From Dichloromethanomonas sp964477085 (lineage in GTDB: Bacteria; Bacillota; Desulfitobacteriia; Desulfitobacteriales; Syntrophobotulaceae): a stretch of DNA of 21,032 nucleotides. The translations under genes were made by a program, and so were the position numbers. The stretch's first letter is position 1; every line of letters starts with the position of its first letter. The stretch lies in contig CAYZDF010000048.1 of the NCBI GenBank assembly GCA_964477085.1, forward strand, positions 1-21,032. Direction: 5' to 3'. The notes beneath the pieces were generated by a model. The model was not told the DNA's origin. It worked only from the letters and a program-made list of their open reading frames with translations, and made no database searches. Below, in pieces: positions 1 to 6,888 of the stretch.

Positions 1-26
1 TATTTTTAAGATCTTCAAGGTTTTAT

Positions 27-44
27 CCTACCCGGCAGGGTGGG
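27..44. other. Small GC-rich hairpin ahead of allA
   Basis: CCTACCC and GGGTGGG can pair (one G-T pair) around a GGCA loop. No T-run follows on either strand, so it is not an obvious intrinsic terminator. It lies about 57 bases before the allA start and may be part of the allA leader or the tail of an upstream unit. A second weak hairpin (CCAAG/CTTGG, 70-86) sits just before the allA ribosome binding site. Function unknown. Confidence 0.3.
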
Positions 45-101
45 AAAGTTGAGTGATTGATATATTCGACCAAGATAAATACTTGGAAAAGAGGGATCAG
101 C

Positions 102-626
102 GTGAAGAGTAGAATTATCAAAGTACAAACCCTGACGAAGGATGCTTTCAAACCTTTTGGTCATGTCCTGATGATGAATCCTGGTCAACCTTTAATTAAA
201 CCAGAGCCTCCCCAATTTGCCGACAGAATGCCTTTTGCCGTCGATGAGGGGGAAGCTGAATTTGTTTACGCCCTGCTCGAAAGGCGCGAATTTAAGCTTT
301 CGGCAATGGAAAGACATTTAAAAGTAACCCAAGGCTTCTTCCCTTTGTATGGAGGACCAGCGATCATCACTGTTGCACCACCTACTAACCCAAAAGATTT
401 AGAGGCTTTACCTTCTCCTGATTCTGTTAAAGCCTTCTTACTGGAGAGTTACACAGCGGTGGTTATTCACCGCGGAGTCTGGCATGGAATGATTTTCCCT
501 CTGGAAGAAAAATTCGGTTATATTCTAGCTACCCGTAACAAGACGACAGATGAATCTCTCGCACCGCTTTATGACGGTGATGTACAAATCCGCGACTTAG
601 AAACAATGTTTGAAATTATGCTTTAA
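102..626 (+). CDS. allA: Ureidoglycolate lyase (AllA)
   Basis: Predicted to split (S)-ureidoglycolate into glyoxylate and urea, the last step of allantoin breakdown, in the cytoplasm. The 174-residue product is close to the usual AllA length of about 160-170. Family-like segments are ERHLKVTQGFFPL near residues 70-82 and VVIHRGVWHG near residues 120-129, where the cupin-fold metal and substrate residues lie. The chosen start is GTG at 102, six bases after a GAGGG ribosome binding site. An in-frame TTG at 57 would add 15 residues unlike the family and has no ribosome binding site. It is the only ureide gene in the island placed alone on its side. It converges on allC and is separated from it by a shared hairpin terminator. 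Its promoter is probably within or left of the first 100 bases. The identification rests on the family match plus the neighbouring allC, allE and allB. Confidence 0.9.
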   Translation: MKSRIIKVQTLTKDAFKPFGHVLMMNPGQPLIKPEPPQFADRMPFAVDEGEAEFVYALLERREFKLSAMERHLKVTQGFFPLYGGPAIITVAPPTNPKDLEALPSPDSVKAFLLESYTAVVIHRGVWHGMIFPLEEKFGYILATRNKTTDESLAPLYDGDVQIRDLETMFEIML

Positions 627-778
627 GCGTATTAATTTGAATTTTGGGCTCATATTATTCAATGCATAAAATTACAGAGCAGACGCGGGTATTTCTTAAA
701 CACATAATACTACATTAAAGAAGTCCTTTGCCATATTATATATTAACTAGATAATCAATTGTCCAATATGCCAGAAAA

Positions 779-803
779 GGCACCCCGCCAAAAGCCGGGT
801 GCC
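779..803. terminator. Bidirectional terminator between allA and allC
   Basis: GGCACCC and GGGTGCC form a 7-bp GC-rich stem around an 11-base centre that can pair partly. On the plus strand it is followed by CTATTTTA, and on the minus strand by TTTTCTGG. It lies just after the end of allC and about 150 bases after allA, so it can stop both convergent transcripts. Confidence 0.75.
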
Positions 804-808
804 CTATT

Positions 809-2041
809 TTATAGAACTTTAGCTAATTTTAAGACAGCTTGATATAGGATACGGGTTCCCAAAGCACAATCATCAGGTGTACTCCATTCATCAGGATGAT
901 GGCTGATACCATCCCTTGATCTCACAAAGATCATGCCAATGGGACAGATATTGGTCATTTGCATGGCATCATGACCAGCCCCACTGGGAAGCTCAATTGT
1001 TTGGATTCCTAATTCTTGACAAGCTTCCATTATTGTACCTTTTATCTCCTCAGAACAAGGTGCTGGTGGCACACGCTGCAGGACATCAATTTTCAGGCCC
1101 AATCCTCTTTGCTTACAGATTTGCTCTGCTTGTTGGACGATTTGTTCTTCTAGACGTTGTCCGACCTCAGCTGACACATCCCTTAAGTCTATCGTGAATT
1201 CAACTTTTTCCGGAATGATATTGATTCCCCCTGGATAAGCGTGAATTTGGCCAACCGTTCCTACCGCGCTGCCACTATCTTTGGCCTCGCTTTCTACGGT
1301 ACTGATGATCAGAGCCGCTGCAGCTAAGGCATCGTAACGCATATTCATTGGGGTTGCCCCTGCATGATCCGCTTTTCCGGTCACAGTAACCATGACTCTA
1401 AGGGAACTAGCAATACCCGTTACAACTCCCACGGGGATATCCTTACTCTCCAATACCTTACCCTGTTCAACATGAAGCTCAAGATAGGCTTTGATATCAC
1501 CTGGTCTACGAGCAGCTAAATAGATTTCTTCAGGATTCACTCCGCACTCCGCCATAGCTTGAGCTATCGTGATTCCGTCGATATCCCGATGCATAAGGTC
1601 CTCAGGTTTTAAACCTCCGGCCATACCTCGACTTCCCAGGAGGCTGAAATTAAAACGACAGCCTTCTTCATCCCTAAAAGCACATACCTCTATCGGGTGT
1701 TGAGTTATAACCCCTTTTTCTTTCATGCTATGCAAGATCTCTATGCCAGCTAATACCCCCAGGCTGCCATCAAAAGGACCCCCATTAAAAACCGTATCCA
1801 AATGAGATCCGATAACAATAATCGGTGCAAGTGAATCGGCGCCTTCTTTACGACCAATGATATTTCCGACAGCGTCTTCCCGTACGGTAAGCCCCGCTTG
1901 TTCCATCAGTCTTCTCACAAAACTCTTCGCCTTGAGATCTTCTTTCGTAAAAGGAAGTCGTGTAATACCACCATTCGGATCTTTTCCGATTTCAGCCAGG
2001 AGCATTAAATTATTCCATAGTCTTTGCTTATTGATTGTCAT
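809..2041 (-). CDS. allC: Allantoate amidohydrolase (AllC, M20 family)
   Basis: Predicted to hydrolyse allantoate to (S)-ureidoglycine, ammonia and CO2, using two metal ions. The 410 residues match the family length of about 410. The M20-type metal ligands are in place: H80 and D91 (GSHLDT and PFDGSLGV), E126 of the DEEG motif with E125 as the likely catalytic base, H190 (ELHVEQG) and H381 (GISHHP). PSGAGHDA near 352-359 is typical of the allantoate amidohydrolase and N-carbamoyl-amino-acid hydrolase group. The ATG at 2041 follows an AGGTGGAG ribosome binding site. It starts 30 bases after the allE stop, so the two genes form an operon transcribed leftward as allE-allC. A close alternative would be a carbamoylase (HyuC type). 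The four surrounding ureide genes make allantoate the much likelier substrate, and AllE immediately upstream would take the ureidoglycine it forms. Confidence 0.93.
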   Translation of the reverse strand: MTINKQRLWNNLMLLAEIGKDPNGGITRLPFTKEDLKAKSFVRRLMEQAGLTVREDAVGNIIGRKEGADSLAPIIVIGSHLDTVFNGGPFDGSLGVLAGIEILHSMKEKGVITQHPIEVCAFRDEEGCRFNFSLLGSRGMAGGLKPEDLMHRDIDGITIAQAMAECGVNPEEIYLAARRPGDIKAYLELHVEQGKVLESKDIPVGVVTGIASSLRVMVTVTGKADHAGATPMNMRYDALAAAALIISTVESEAKDSGSAVGTVGQIHAYPGGINIIPEKVEFTIDLRDVSAEVGQRLEEQIVQQAEQICKQRGLGLKIDVLQRVPPAPCSEEIKGTIMEACQELGIQTIELPSGAGHDAMQMTNICPIGMIFVRSRDGISHHPDEWSTPDDCALGTRILYQAVLKLAKVL

Positions 2042-2071
2042 TTCTCCACCTGCTAATTTTCTGATAAAAGT

Positions 2072-2833
2072 TTAGAGCTTAACATCCCTATTGCAATCTT
2101 TGGTATAAATATAGGTCGCATTCTTTCGGCCGGAACCATAAAATGCTTGGGGAACATATGGTCCAAACCAAATAAAATCTTCCTCTTTAACAGGGATCCA
2201 TTTATCATCAATCAGATAAACGCCTTCTCCTTCTAAGAAATATAAGCCATGCTCCTGAAGGTGGGTCTCAACAAAGGGATGACATCCACCAGGGATAAAA
2301 CTTAAGGTATGAAAGTTTACATCAAATCCAAGGTCTGTTGGAAGAATATCTTTTATCCTGACATTTTCCATGTCGTCGTATGCTCTGTCGGGGATATCGT
2401 TAAGATTCCCTACGATAACCTGCGCCTGATAACCTTCCAAAGATCTGTACCGTTGTTTATAAAGTAATATTTTCCAAGGTTCGCTTGATTTATTTTTGAA
2501 CTCCAAAGCCTGGGATACAGGCGCAAAGACAAAGCCCTGATCGTTAATACTATAGCATTGATCTCCTACTTTTACTTCGCCACTTCCAGTGATACAAAAT
2601 AGAAAAGTCTCAATGCCTTCTTCATTAAAAGGAATCGTAGTTCCACCATTCGGCTGAACGTCAATAGTATAGAAAGCAAATTTAGCTCCCATCTCAGGGG
2701 AAGCGATAATACTGACTTTACATCCCATCAGATTAGGAATCACGTTGTTTACGCGCCCTTCAGGCGGAATTAGAGCATATCGTCCGTGTTTAATTATGGC
2801 TCTCGTTGAAAGCAGATCATTAGGGTAACCCAT
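2072..2833 (-). CDS. allE: (S)-ureidoglycine aminohydrolase (AllE, bicupin)
   Basis: Predicted to convert the unstable product of AllC, (S)-ureidoglycine, to (S)-ureidoglycolate with release of ammonia. The 253-residue protein has two cupin halves. The C-terminal half keeps the Mn-binding pattern known for plant and E. coli enzymes: E189 and H191 (VETHLQEHG), H195 and Q229 (YVPQAFY). The ATG at 2833 follows a strong GAGGAGG ribosome binding site with 6-7 bases of spacing. It is first in the leftward allE-allC operon and is divergent from allB across a 476-bp control region. Earlier names for this family are YlbA and glyoxylate-induced protein. The context with AllC and AllA supports the enzymatic assignment. 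Confidence 0.92.
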   Translation of the reverse strand: MGYPNDLLSTRAIIKHGRYALIPPEGRVNNVIPNLMGCKVSIIASPEMGAKFAFYTIDVQPNGGTTIPFNEEGIETFLFCITGSGEVKVGDQCYSINDQGFVFAPVSQALEFKNKSSEPWKILLYKQRYRSLEGYQAQVIVGNLNDIPDRAYDDMENVRIKDILPTDLGFDVNFHTLSFIPGGCHPFVETHLQEHGLYFLEGEGVYLIDDKWIPVKEEDFIWFGPYVPQAFYGSGRKNATYIYTKDCNRDVKL

Positions 2834-2940
2834 CGTTATACCTCCTCATTTTTTAATTCTTTTCCGCATCAGTGCTCTTCGTTCTGTTAAAAATAATGTA
2901 CTAACCTTAGAATAATTGTTTAATATTTTGCATCTTTTGT

Positions 2941-2988
2941 CTTTGGAAAGTATGGATAATTATTCAGTCACTCTATTATCCAAAGTAA
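2941..2988. promoter_or_regulatory. Operator-like dyad in the allE/allB divergent region, PucR-box-like
   Basis: Two overlapping inverted repeats share one centre: TGGATAAT (2953-2960) with ATTATCCA (2975-2982), and CTTTGGA (2941-2947) with TCCAAAG (2979-2985). Read on the minus strand, 2988-2976 is TTACTTTGGATAA. That matches 12 of 13 positions of the Bacillus subtilis PucR box as I remember it (WWWCNTTGGTTAA). It lies between the divergent units, 108 bases or more upstream of allE and about 320 upstream of allB. Regulation by a PucR-like activator is inferred; no such gene is present in the window. Confidence 0.5.
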
Positions 2989-3030
2989 TGAATTTCAGCT
3001 TACTAAATTACTATAAAATAGAGAAGAGAT

Positions 3031-3049
3031 GTATTATCGGGTATAATAC
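3031..3049. promoter_or_regulatory. Second dyad in the allE/allB intergenic region
   Basis: GTATTAT and ATAATAC are perfect inverted 7-mers separated by CGGGT. The right arm contains TATAAT, so this could be a -10 element overlapped by an operator, but no good -35 hexamer is seen at the proper distance on either strand. The rest of the 476-bp gap (2834-3309) is AT-rich, with no further gene that I can support. Confidence 0.35.
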
Positions 3050-3183
3050 GATCAAAATTCTTCACTAAAGCATAAAACTCTTTCACCCTTATACGTCAAA
3101 AGGATAAAAATATTTCATTCGAATTGTCTATCAGGGATAATGAAAAGATGTAAATTTTCAGTATATTCTAAGTATAAGCAAAC

Positions 3184-3293
3184 AACTTGTTACGCGGAAT
3201 CAAGTTTAAGGATGGACAAGGTGGTGACAATATTTTGGGGTTTACAGCGTTAGACGAAAAGTGAAGAACCAACGTCTGACAAACTTACTGTAA
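3184..3293 (+). promoter_or_regulatory. Structured leader upstream of allB, with a possible tiny ORF
   Basis: Several inverted repeats fill the 110 bases before the allB ribosome binding site: AACTTG/CAAGTT (3184-3189, 3201-3206), TTACAG/CTGTAA (3242-3247, 3288-3293), and GTTAGACG/CGTCTGAC (3249-3256, 3273-3280, one G-T pair) nested inside the latter. AAGTTT at 3202-3207 can instead pair with AAACTT at 3281-3286, which would exclude the first stem and cross the outer stem. A ten-codon ORF (GTG at 3221, TAG at 3251-3253) follows AAGGA by eight bases and ends inside the left arm of the inner stem. This resembles an attenuator or other RNA control element. I do not recognise a known riboswitch class. 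Confidence 0.35.
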
Positions 3294-3309
3294 GAAAGAA
3301 GGCGAGAGC

Positions 3310-4668
3310 GTGTTTGATCTAGCTATTAAAAATGGTAAGGTCGTAACCACAGAAAGGATTCATGAAGCGACTGTCTGTGTGAAGGACGGAATAATTGCAG
3401 CAATAATAGAATCCGGAAGTCCCTTTGAAGCGAACAAGGTTATTGATGCCAAAGGAAACTTCGTCTTTCCAGGAGCCATTGATACACATGCCCATTTGAA
3501 CGACCCTGGTTACTTATGGAGAGAAGATTATGAGCATGGTACTGCGGCTGCTGGAGTTGGCGGAATTACAACTGTTATTGATATGCCTATGCAAAATGAA
3601 CCAGCATTAACAGATGCCAAAATCTTTGACAAAAAAATTGCTGCTGTGTCCACCAATGCTTATGTCGATTATTGCTTTTGGGGTGGGCTTGTCGACTATA
3701 ATTTCGGATCATTAAAAGAACTGGATGAAAAAGGCTGTGTCTCCTTTAAATCCTTTATTGGTCCTGTTTCCCCTGATTATGTTTCACTATCCATAGGACA
3801 GATTAAGGAAGCTTTAGAAATCCTGAAGGGTTTTAGCGCGCGTGCCGGCTTCCACTGTGAAGACTACTCTATTATTAAATGGGAAGAGCTCAGAGCCAAA
3901 CGAAAAGAGACGAATGACTGGCGAGACTTCCTTAATTCCAGACCGGTTATTGCAGAATTAATTGCTACACAAAATATTATTGACCTTGCTGCCGAGCTTG
4001 ATGCAAAAGTCCATATCTGTCACGTCAGTCATCCTCGAGTAGCCAGGATTATACGGGAAGCTCAATTAAAAGGTATTGATATAACCGCAGAAACATGTGG
4101 TCATTACCTTACCTTTACGGACGAGGATGTTATCGAGAAAGGTAGTTTGTTTAAATGTGCTCCTCCCCTGAGAGAAGCATCTGCTGTGGAGGAAATGTGG
4201 GAATATGTCAACAATGGTACTTTTTGCAGTATCTGCTCTGATCACTCTCCTTGTGAGTTAAGCGAGAAGTGCGCTGAAAAGCATGGCATCTTTGGTGCCT
4301 GGGGCGGCATCAGTGGAATCCAAAATGTGATGCAGGTTGTATTCAGTGAGGGTGTGGTAAAGAGAGGTTATAGTCCTACTTTGCTTACTCGATCTTTATC
4401 CGAAGGACCAGCAAAGGCGTTTGGGCTCTATGGAAAAAAGGGAGCGATTGAGATTGGTTTCGATGCCGACTTGGTTATTCTCGATCCGGACAAGGAATGG
4501 GAGATTACTCCTGAGTCTTTATACTATGCGAATCAAGTTTCCGCTTTTGTCGGCTTGAAAGGTGTCGGTCTTCCGATCTGTACTATCGTACGCGGTAAAG
4601 TCGTTGCCCAAGATGGTCAATTGGTCGGTCAAAAAGGGTTTGGGCAGCTGGTAAAAAAGATCAAATAG
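3310..4668 (+). CDS. allB: Allantoinase (AllB, cyclic amidohydrolase)
   Basis: Predicted to open the hydantoin ring of allantoin to give allantoate, the first step of the pathway encoded here. The 452-residue protein is a standard-length member of the amidohydrolase superfamily. Metal-site residues are visible: H60 and H62 (DTHAHLNDPG), K147 in SFKSFIGP as the likely carboxylated lysine, H182 (GFHCED), H238 (HICHVSH) and D311 (CSDHSPC). AETCGHYLTFT near 260-270 is typical of allantoinases and dihydropyrimidinases. The start is GTG at 3310, seven bases after AAGAAGG. It heads a rightward operon with the NCS1 permease, 47 bases downstream. Hydantoinase or dihydropyrimidinase activity is the main alternative, made unlikely by allA, allC and allE alongside. 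Confidence 0.93.
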   Translation: MFDLAIKNGKVVTTERIHEATVCVKDGIIAAIIESGSPFEANKVIDAKGNFVFPGAIDTHAHLNDPGYLWREDYEHGTAAAGVGGITTVIDMPMQNEPALTDAKIFDKKIAAVSTNAYVDYCFWGGLVDYNFGSLKELDEKGCVSFKSFIGPVSPDYVSLSIGQIKEALEILKGFSARAGFHCEDYSIIKWEELRAKRKETNDWRDFLNSRPVIAELIATQNIIDLAAELDAKVHICHVSHPRVARIIREAQLKGIDITAETCGHYLTFTDEDVIEKGSLFKCAPPLREASAVEEMWEYVNNGTFCSICSDHSPCELSEKCAEKHGIFGAWGGISGIQNVMQVVFSEGVVKRGYSPTLLTRSLSEGPAKAFGLYGKKGAIEIGFDADLVILDPDKEWEITPESLYYANQVSAFVGLKGVGLPICTIVRGKVVAQDGQLVGQKGFGQLVKKIK

Positions 4669-4715
4669 TTCTTACCAGCTATGCATTTTATTTATAGTAA
4701 AAGGGAGGAAAACAA

Positions 4716-6083
4716 ATGAGTGAACTAAGTCTTAACAACTCGGAATTGAAGGAAGAATTATTAAGTTCAACGAAACCGGAATTGCGCCCGACGAAAAAAA
4801 GAATCATGGACAATATCTCCTACCTGGCAGCATTTATGGGTGGTTGCGTTTCCATCGGTACGTTCTCAATGGGTGCAAGTCTAATCGGCGTCCTCAATTT
4901 CACCCAGGCTGTTCTGGCTATGGCCATCGGCTGTTCTGTCATCGCTATTGCTTTGGTTCTTAATGGTTCAGCAGGTCACAAATATGGTATTCCCTATACC
5001 GTTCAGGCCAGAGGTGCTTTTGGTATCGCCGGTGTTAAGATACCAGGAATCCTCAGAGGAGTGCCCGCCATCGTCTGGTTCGGCTTCCAGAGCTGGGTCG
5101 GTGCAGGTGCCCTGAACCTGAGCATGAAAACAATTTTCGGTCTCGATAACCTGCCTGTCGTTTTTATTCTGTTCACCGTTCTCCAAGTGGTTCTCGCTAT
5201 TAATGGTTTCCATGGTATCAAATGGTTAGAAAACATCAGTGTTGTCTTTATTATCGGTATTTTAGGCTATATGTTCTATACGGTTTATACTAAGTTTGGT
5301 ATCGAAGTTGCTGCAACGGTCACTAATATCGAAGGAACATGGGGCTTGCCTTTCTGGGCCGGTACAACTGCTTTCCTTGGCATCTACTCCACTATGATAC
5401 TAAATGCCTCAGACTATTCCAGAGAATTAAAGCTTGAAACAAGACCTAGAACCACGGGTTCCCTCTATTGGCTATCTATCCTTCCTCCTACTGTCTTCAT
5501 GGGACTGATTGGCCTTATGGTTTCCGGTGCTACAGGTAATAATGATCCTGTACAGGTATTTGCGACCACATTGGATAACAAATTCCTGACCATTCTGACC
5601 CTCCTCTTCGTCGCTTTTGCCCAGGTTACCACGAATGTCCTGAATAATATCGTGCCACCTGTCTATGTATTGATGGATACCTTTAAGCTTTCTTATAAAA
5701 AAGCTGCTATCGTAGTGGGAGCTCTCTCCATTGTATCCTGTCCATGGCTGCTGGTCAGACCTGAATCCGCTGGTGGACTTTCCCTCTTCGTCCAAACCTA
5801 CTCTGCTTTCTTAGGTCCCATCTTTGCCGTTCTCATCACTGATTATTTCTTCCTAAGAAAACGCAAGCTGGATCTCAATACCTTCTATAACGAAGAAGGT
5901 GCCTTTAAAGGTGTAAACTGGGCTGGTATTATCGCCATCTTCGTAGGAGCTGTTATCGCTTTGTTCTTCGTTAAGATTTCATGGTATGTCAGCTTATTAC
6001 CAAGTGGCTTGGTCTACTACTTCTTAATGAAAAACATGAAGAGCAGCGCCAAATTCTGTAAAGGAACCATACTAGAACAATAG
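4716..6083 (+). CDS. NCS1-family permease, probable allantoin transporter
   Basis: Predicted inner-membrane cation-coupled importer of the nucleobase-cation-symport-1 family, with about twelve hydrophobic segments over 455 residues. The hallmark segment GHKYGIPYTVQARGAFG (about 87-103) is followed by AIVWFGFQSWVGAG (118-131). W121 and Q125 fall where Mhp1 W117 and Q121 bind the hydantoin ring. A further asparagine-rich stretch, TTNVLNNI, corresponds to the second substrate-contact region. The ATG at 4716 follows GGGAGG by about seven bases. It is the second gene of the allB operon, and a 14-bp-stem terminator closes the unit at 6136-6175. Context makes allantoin the likely substrate (compare Bacillus PucI), but uracil or hydantoin transporters of this family look very similar, so the substrate is inferred. 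Confidence 0.88.
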   Translation: MSELSLNNSELKEELLSSTKPELRPTKKRIMDNISYLAAFMGGCVSIGTFSMGASLIGVLNFTQAVLAMAIGCSVIAIALVLNGSAGHKYGIPYTVQARGAFGIAGVKIPGILRGVPAIVWFGFQSWVGAGALNLSMKTIFGLDNLPVVFILFTVLQVVLAINGFHGIKWLENISVVFIIGILGYMFYTVYTKFGIEVAATVTNIEGTWGLPFWAGTTAFLGIYSTMILNASDYSRELKLETRPRTTGSLYWLSILPPTVFMGLIGLMVSGATGNNDPVQVFATTLDNKFLTILTLLFVAFAQVTTNVLNNIVPPVYVLMDTFKLSYKKAAIVVGALSIVSCPWLLVRPESAGGLSLFVQTYSAFLGPIFAVLITDYFFLRKRKLDLNTFYNEEGAFKGVNWAGIIAIFVGAVIALFFVKISWYVSLLPSGLVYYFLMKNMKSSAKFCKGTILEQ

Positions 6084-6135
6084 ACCTTCTCCTTAATTCT
6101 CGATTGACTTCAACTTTTGCGTAACAATTATCCTT

Positions 6136-6175
6136 AAAGTCAGAAGGTACGGTGCTGTTTACCTTCTGACTTTTT
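6136..6175 (+). terminator. Intrinsic terminator of the allB-permease operon
   Basis: AAAGTCAGAAGGTA and TACCTTCTGACTTT form a perfect 14-bp stem with a ten-base loop, followed by TT on the plus strand. It lies 52 bases after the permease stop. The minus strand also has A/T-rich flanks, but no minus-strand gene ends here. Confidence 0.85.
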
Positions 6176-6275
6176 CACTTATTTAATTGAACTAAATGTT
6201 ATTGACGACTTTACCTAACTAAAATAGGTTAGTCTTCATCCTCCGCTTACTCGTGCTTGTCATGGGTTTATACTG

Positions 6276-6292
6276 TATAATTATAGATAATA
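6276..6292 (+). promoter_or_regulatory. Possible -10 element and repeated AT motif upstream of ridA
   Basis: TATAAT at 6276-6281 lies 61 bases before the ridA ATG. The -35 region is weak: no hexamer close to TTGACA is found 16-18 bases upstream, although TTGACG occurs farther up at 6202-6207. Overlapping and following it is the 11-mer TATAGATAATA (6282-6292), which recurs twice around the promoter of the DUF2087 gene. Confidence 0.35.
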
Positions 6293-6342
6293 ATTTCGAT
6301 TGGTTTATATCAAGACTATCTATTGAAAGGAGAACTATACAC

Positions 6343-6726
6343 ATGTCAGAAGAAAAAATTATCCACACGGATGCAGCCCCCAAGGCTCTAGGTCCATATT
6401 GTCAGGCTATCATCTATGATTCTTTAGTCTTCTGCTCAGGTCAAACGGGGATCGATCCTGTAACTGGGTCTGTCGTCGATGGCGGTGTTGAAGCTCAAGC
6501 TCGCCAAGTCCTCACTAATTTAAAAGCTGTACTAGAGGAAGCCGGAAGCTCCATGGAAAAAGTCCTGAAAACGACAGTCTTCCTTACGGATATGAATAAC
6601 TTTGCGCACGTAAACTCCATTTATGCCAGTTTCTTCTCCAATAAGTTACCTACTCGTTCTTGCATCGAAGTTTCTCGTCTGCCTAAAGATGCTTTGGTAG
6701 AGATCGAGCTTATTGCCCATCTATAA
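6343..6726 (+). CDS. ridA: RidA family reactive enamine/imine deaminase
   Basis: A 127-residue protein of the Rid (YjgF/YER057c/UK114) family, usually a cytoplasmic trimer that hydrolyses 2-aminoacrylate and related enamines or imines. Key residues are present: Y19 in GPYCQA, FCSGQTGIDP near 30-39, R105 in PTRSCIEV, which binds the carboxylate, and E120 in the C-terminal VEIELIA. The ATG at 6343 follows AAAGGAG by about ten bases. The open frame extends upstream to 6253, but that extension is hydrophobic, unlike the family, and overlaps the likely promoter. It is transcribed alone between two terminators, immediately after the ureide island. RidA relatives are often found in purine and pyrimidine catabolic clusters, where they may clear unstable amino intermediates. 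A role with ureidoglycine here is only inferred. Confidence 0.92.
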   Translation: MSEEKIIHTDAAPKALGPYCQAIIYDSLVFCSGQTGIDPVTGSVVDGGVEAQARQVLTNLKAVLEEAGSSMEKVLKTTVFLTDMNNFAHVNSIYASFFSNKLPTRSCIEVSRLPKDALVEIELIAHL

Positions 6727-6746
6727 ATCTATAACTAATTATGAGT

Positions 6747-6782
6747 ATGAGCCCCGGGCTATTATACCTAGGGCTCATTTTC
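6747..6782 (+). terminator. Intrinsic terminator of ridA
   Basis: ATGAGCCC and GGGCTCAT form a perfect 8-bp stem with a 16-base loop, followed by TTTTC. It begins 20 bases after the ridA stop, between ridA and the convergent larC. Confidence 0.8.
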
Positions 6783-6888
6783 AAACTAAAATCATTTTTC
6801 TTTAATTGTTTGACTCATTATTCTGTATTATTGTTTTTGACTATATAACTACTCTAAATCTATAGTGCTTTATAAGAAGCCTTTTTTA

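Noticed and set aside
57..101. Upstream TTG start extending allA by 15 residues
   Set aside because: No ribosome binding site, and the extension does not look like the family; GTG at 102 follows GAGGG.
916..1197. Plus-strand open frame within allC
   Set aside because: It is the complement of a well-supported gene, has no ribosome binding site and gives a non-family protein; the same holds for the other opposite-strand frames inside allB, the permease, larC and the ABC genes.
3000..3309. Known purine or guanidine riboswitch before allB
   Set aside because: I compared the conserved core segments I remember and none matched, so only an unnamed leader structure is reported.
6253..6342. N-terminal extension of ridA
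   Set aside because: Hydrophobic sequence unlike the family, covering the TATAAT element; the ATG at 6343 has a proper ribosome binding site.
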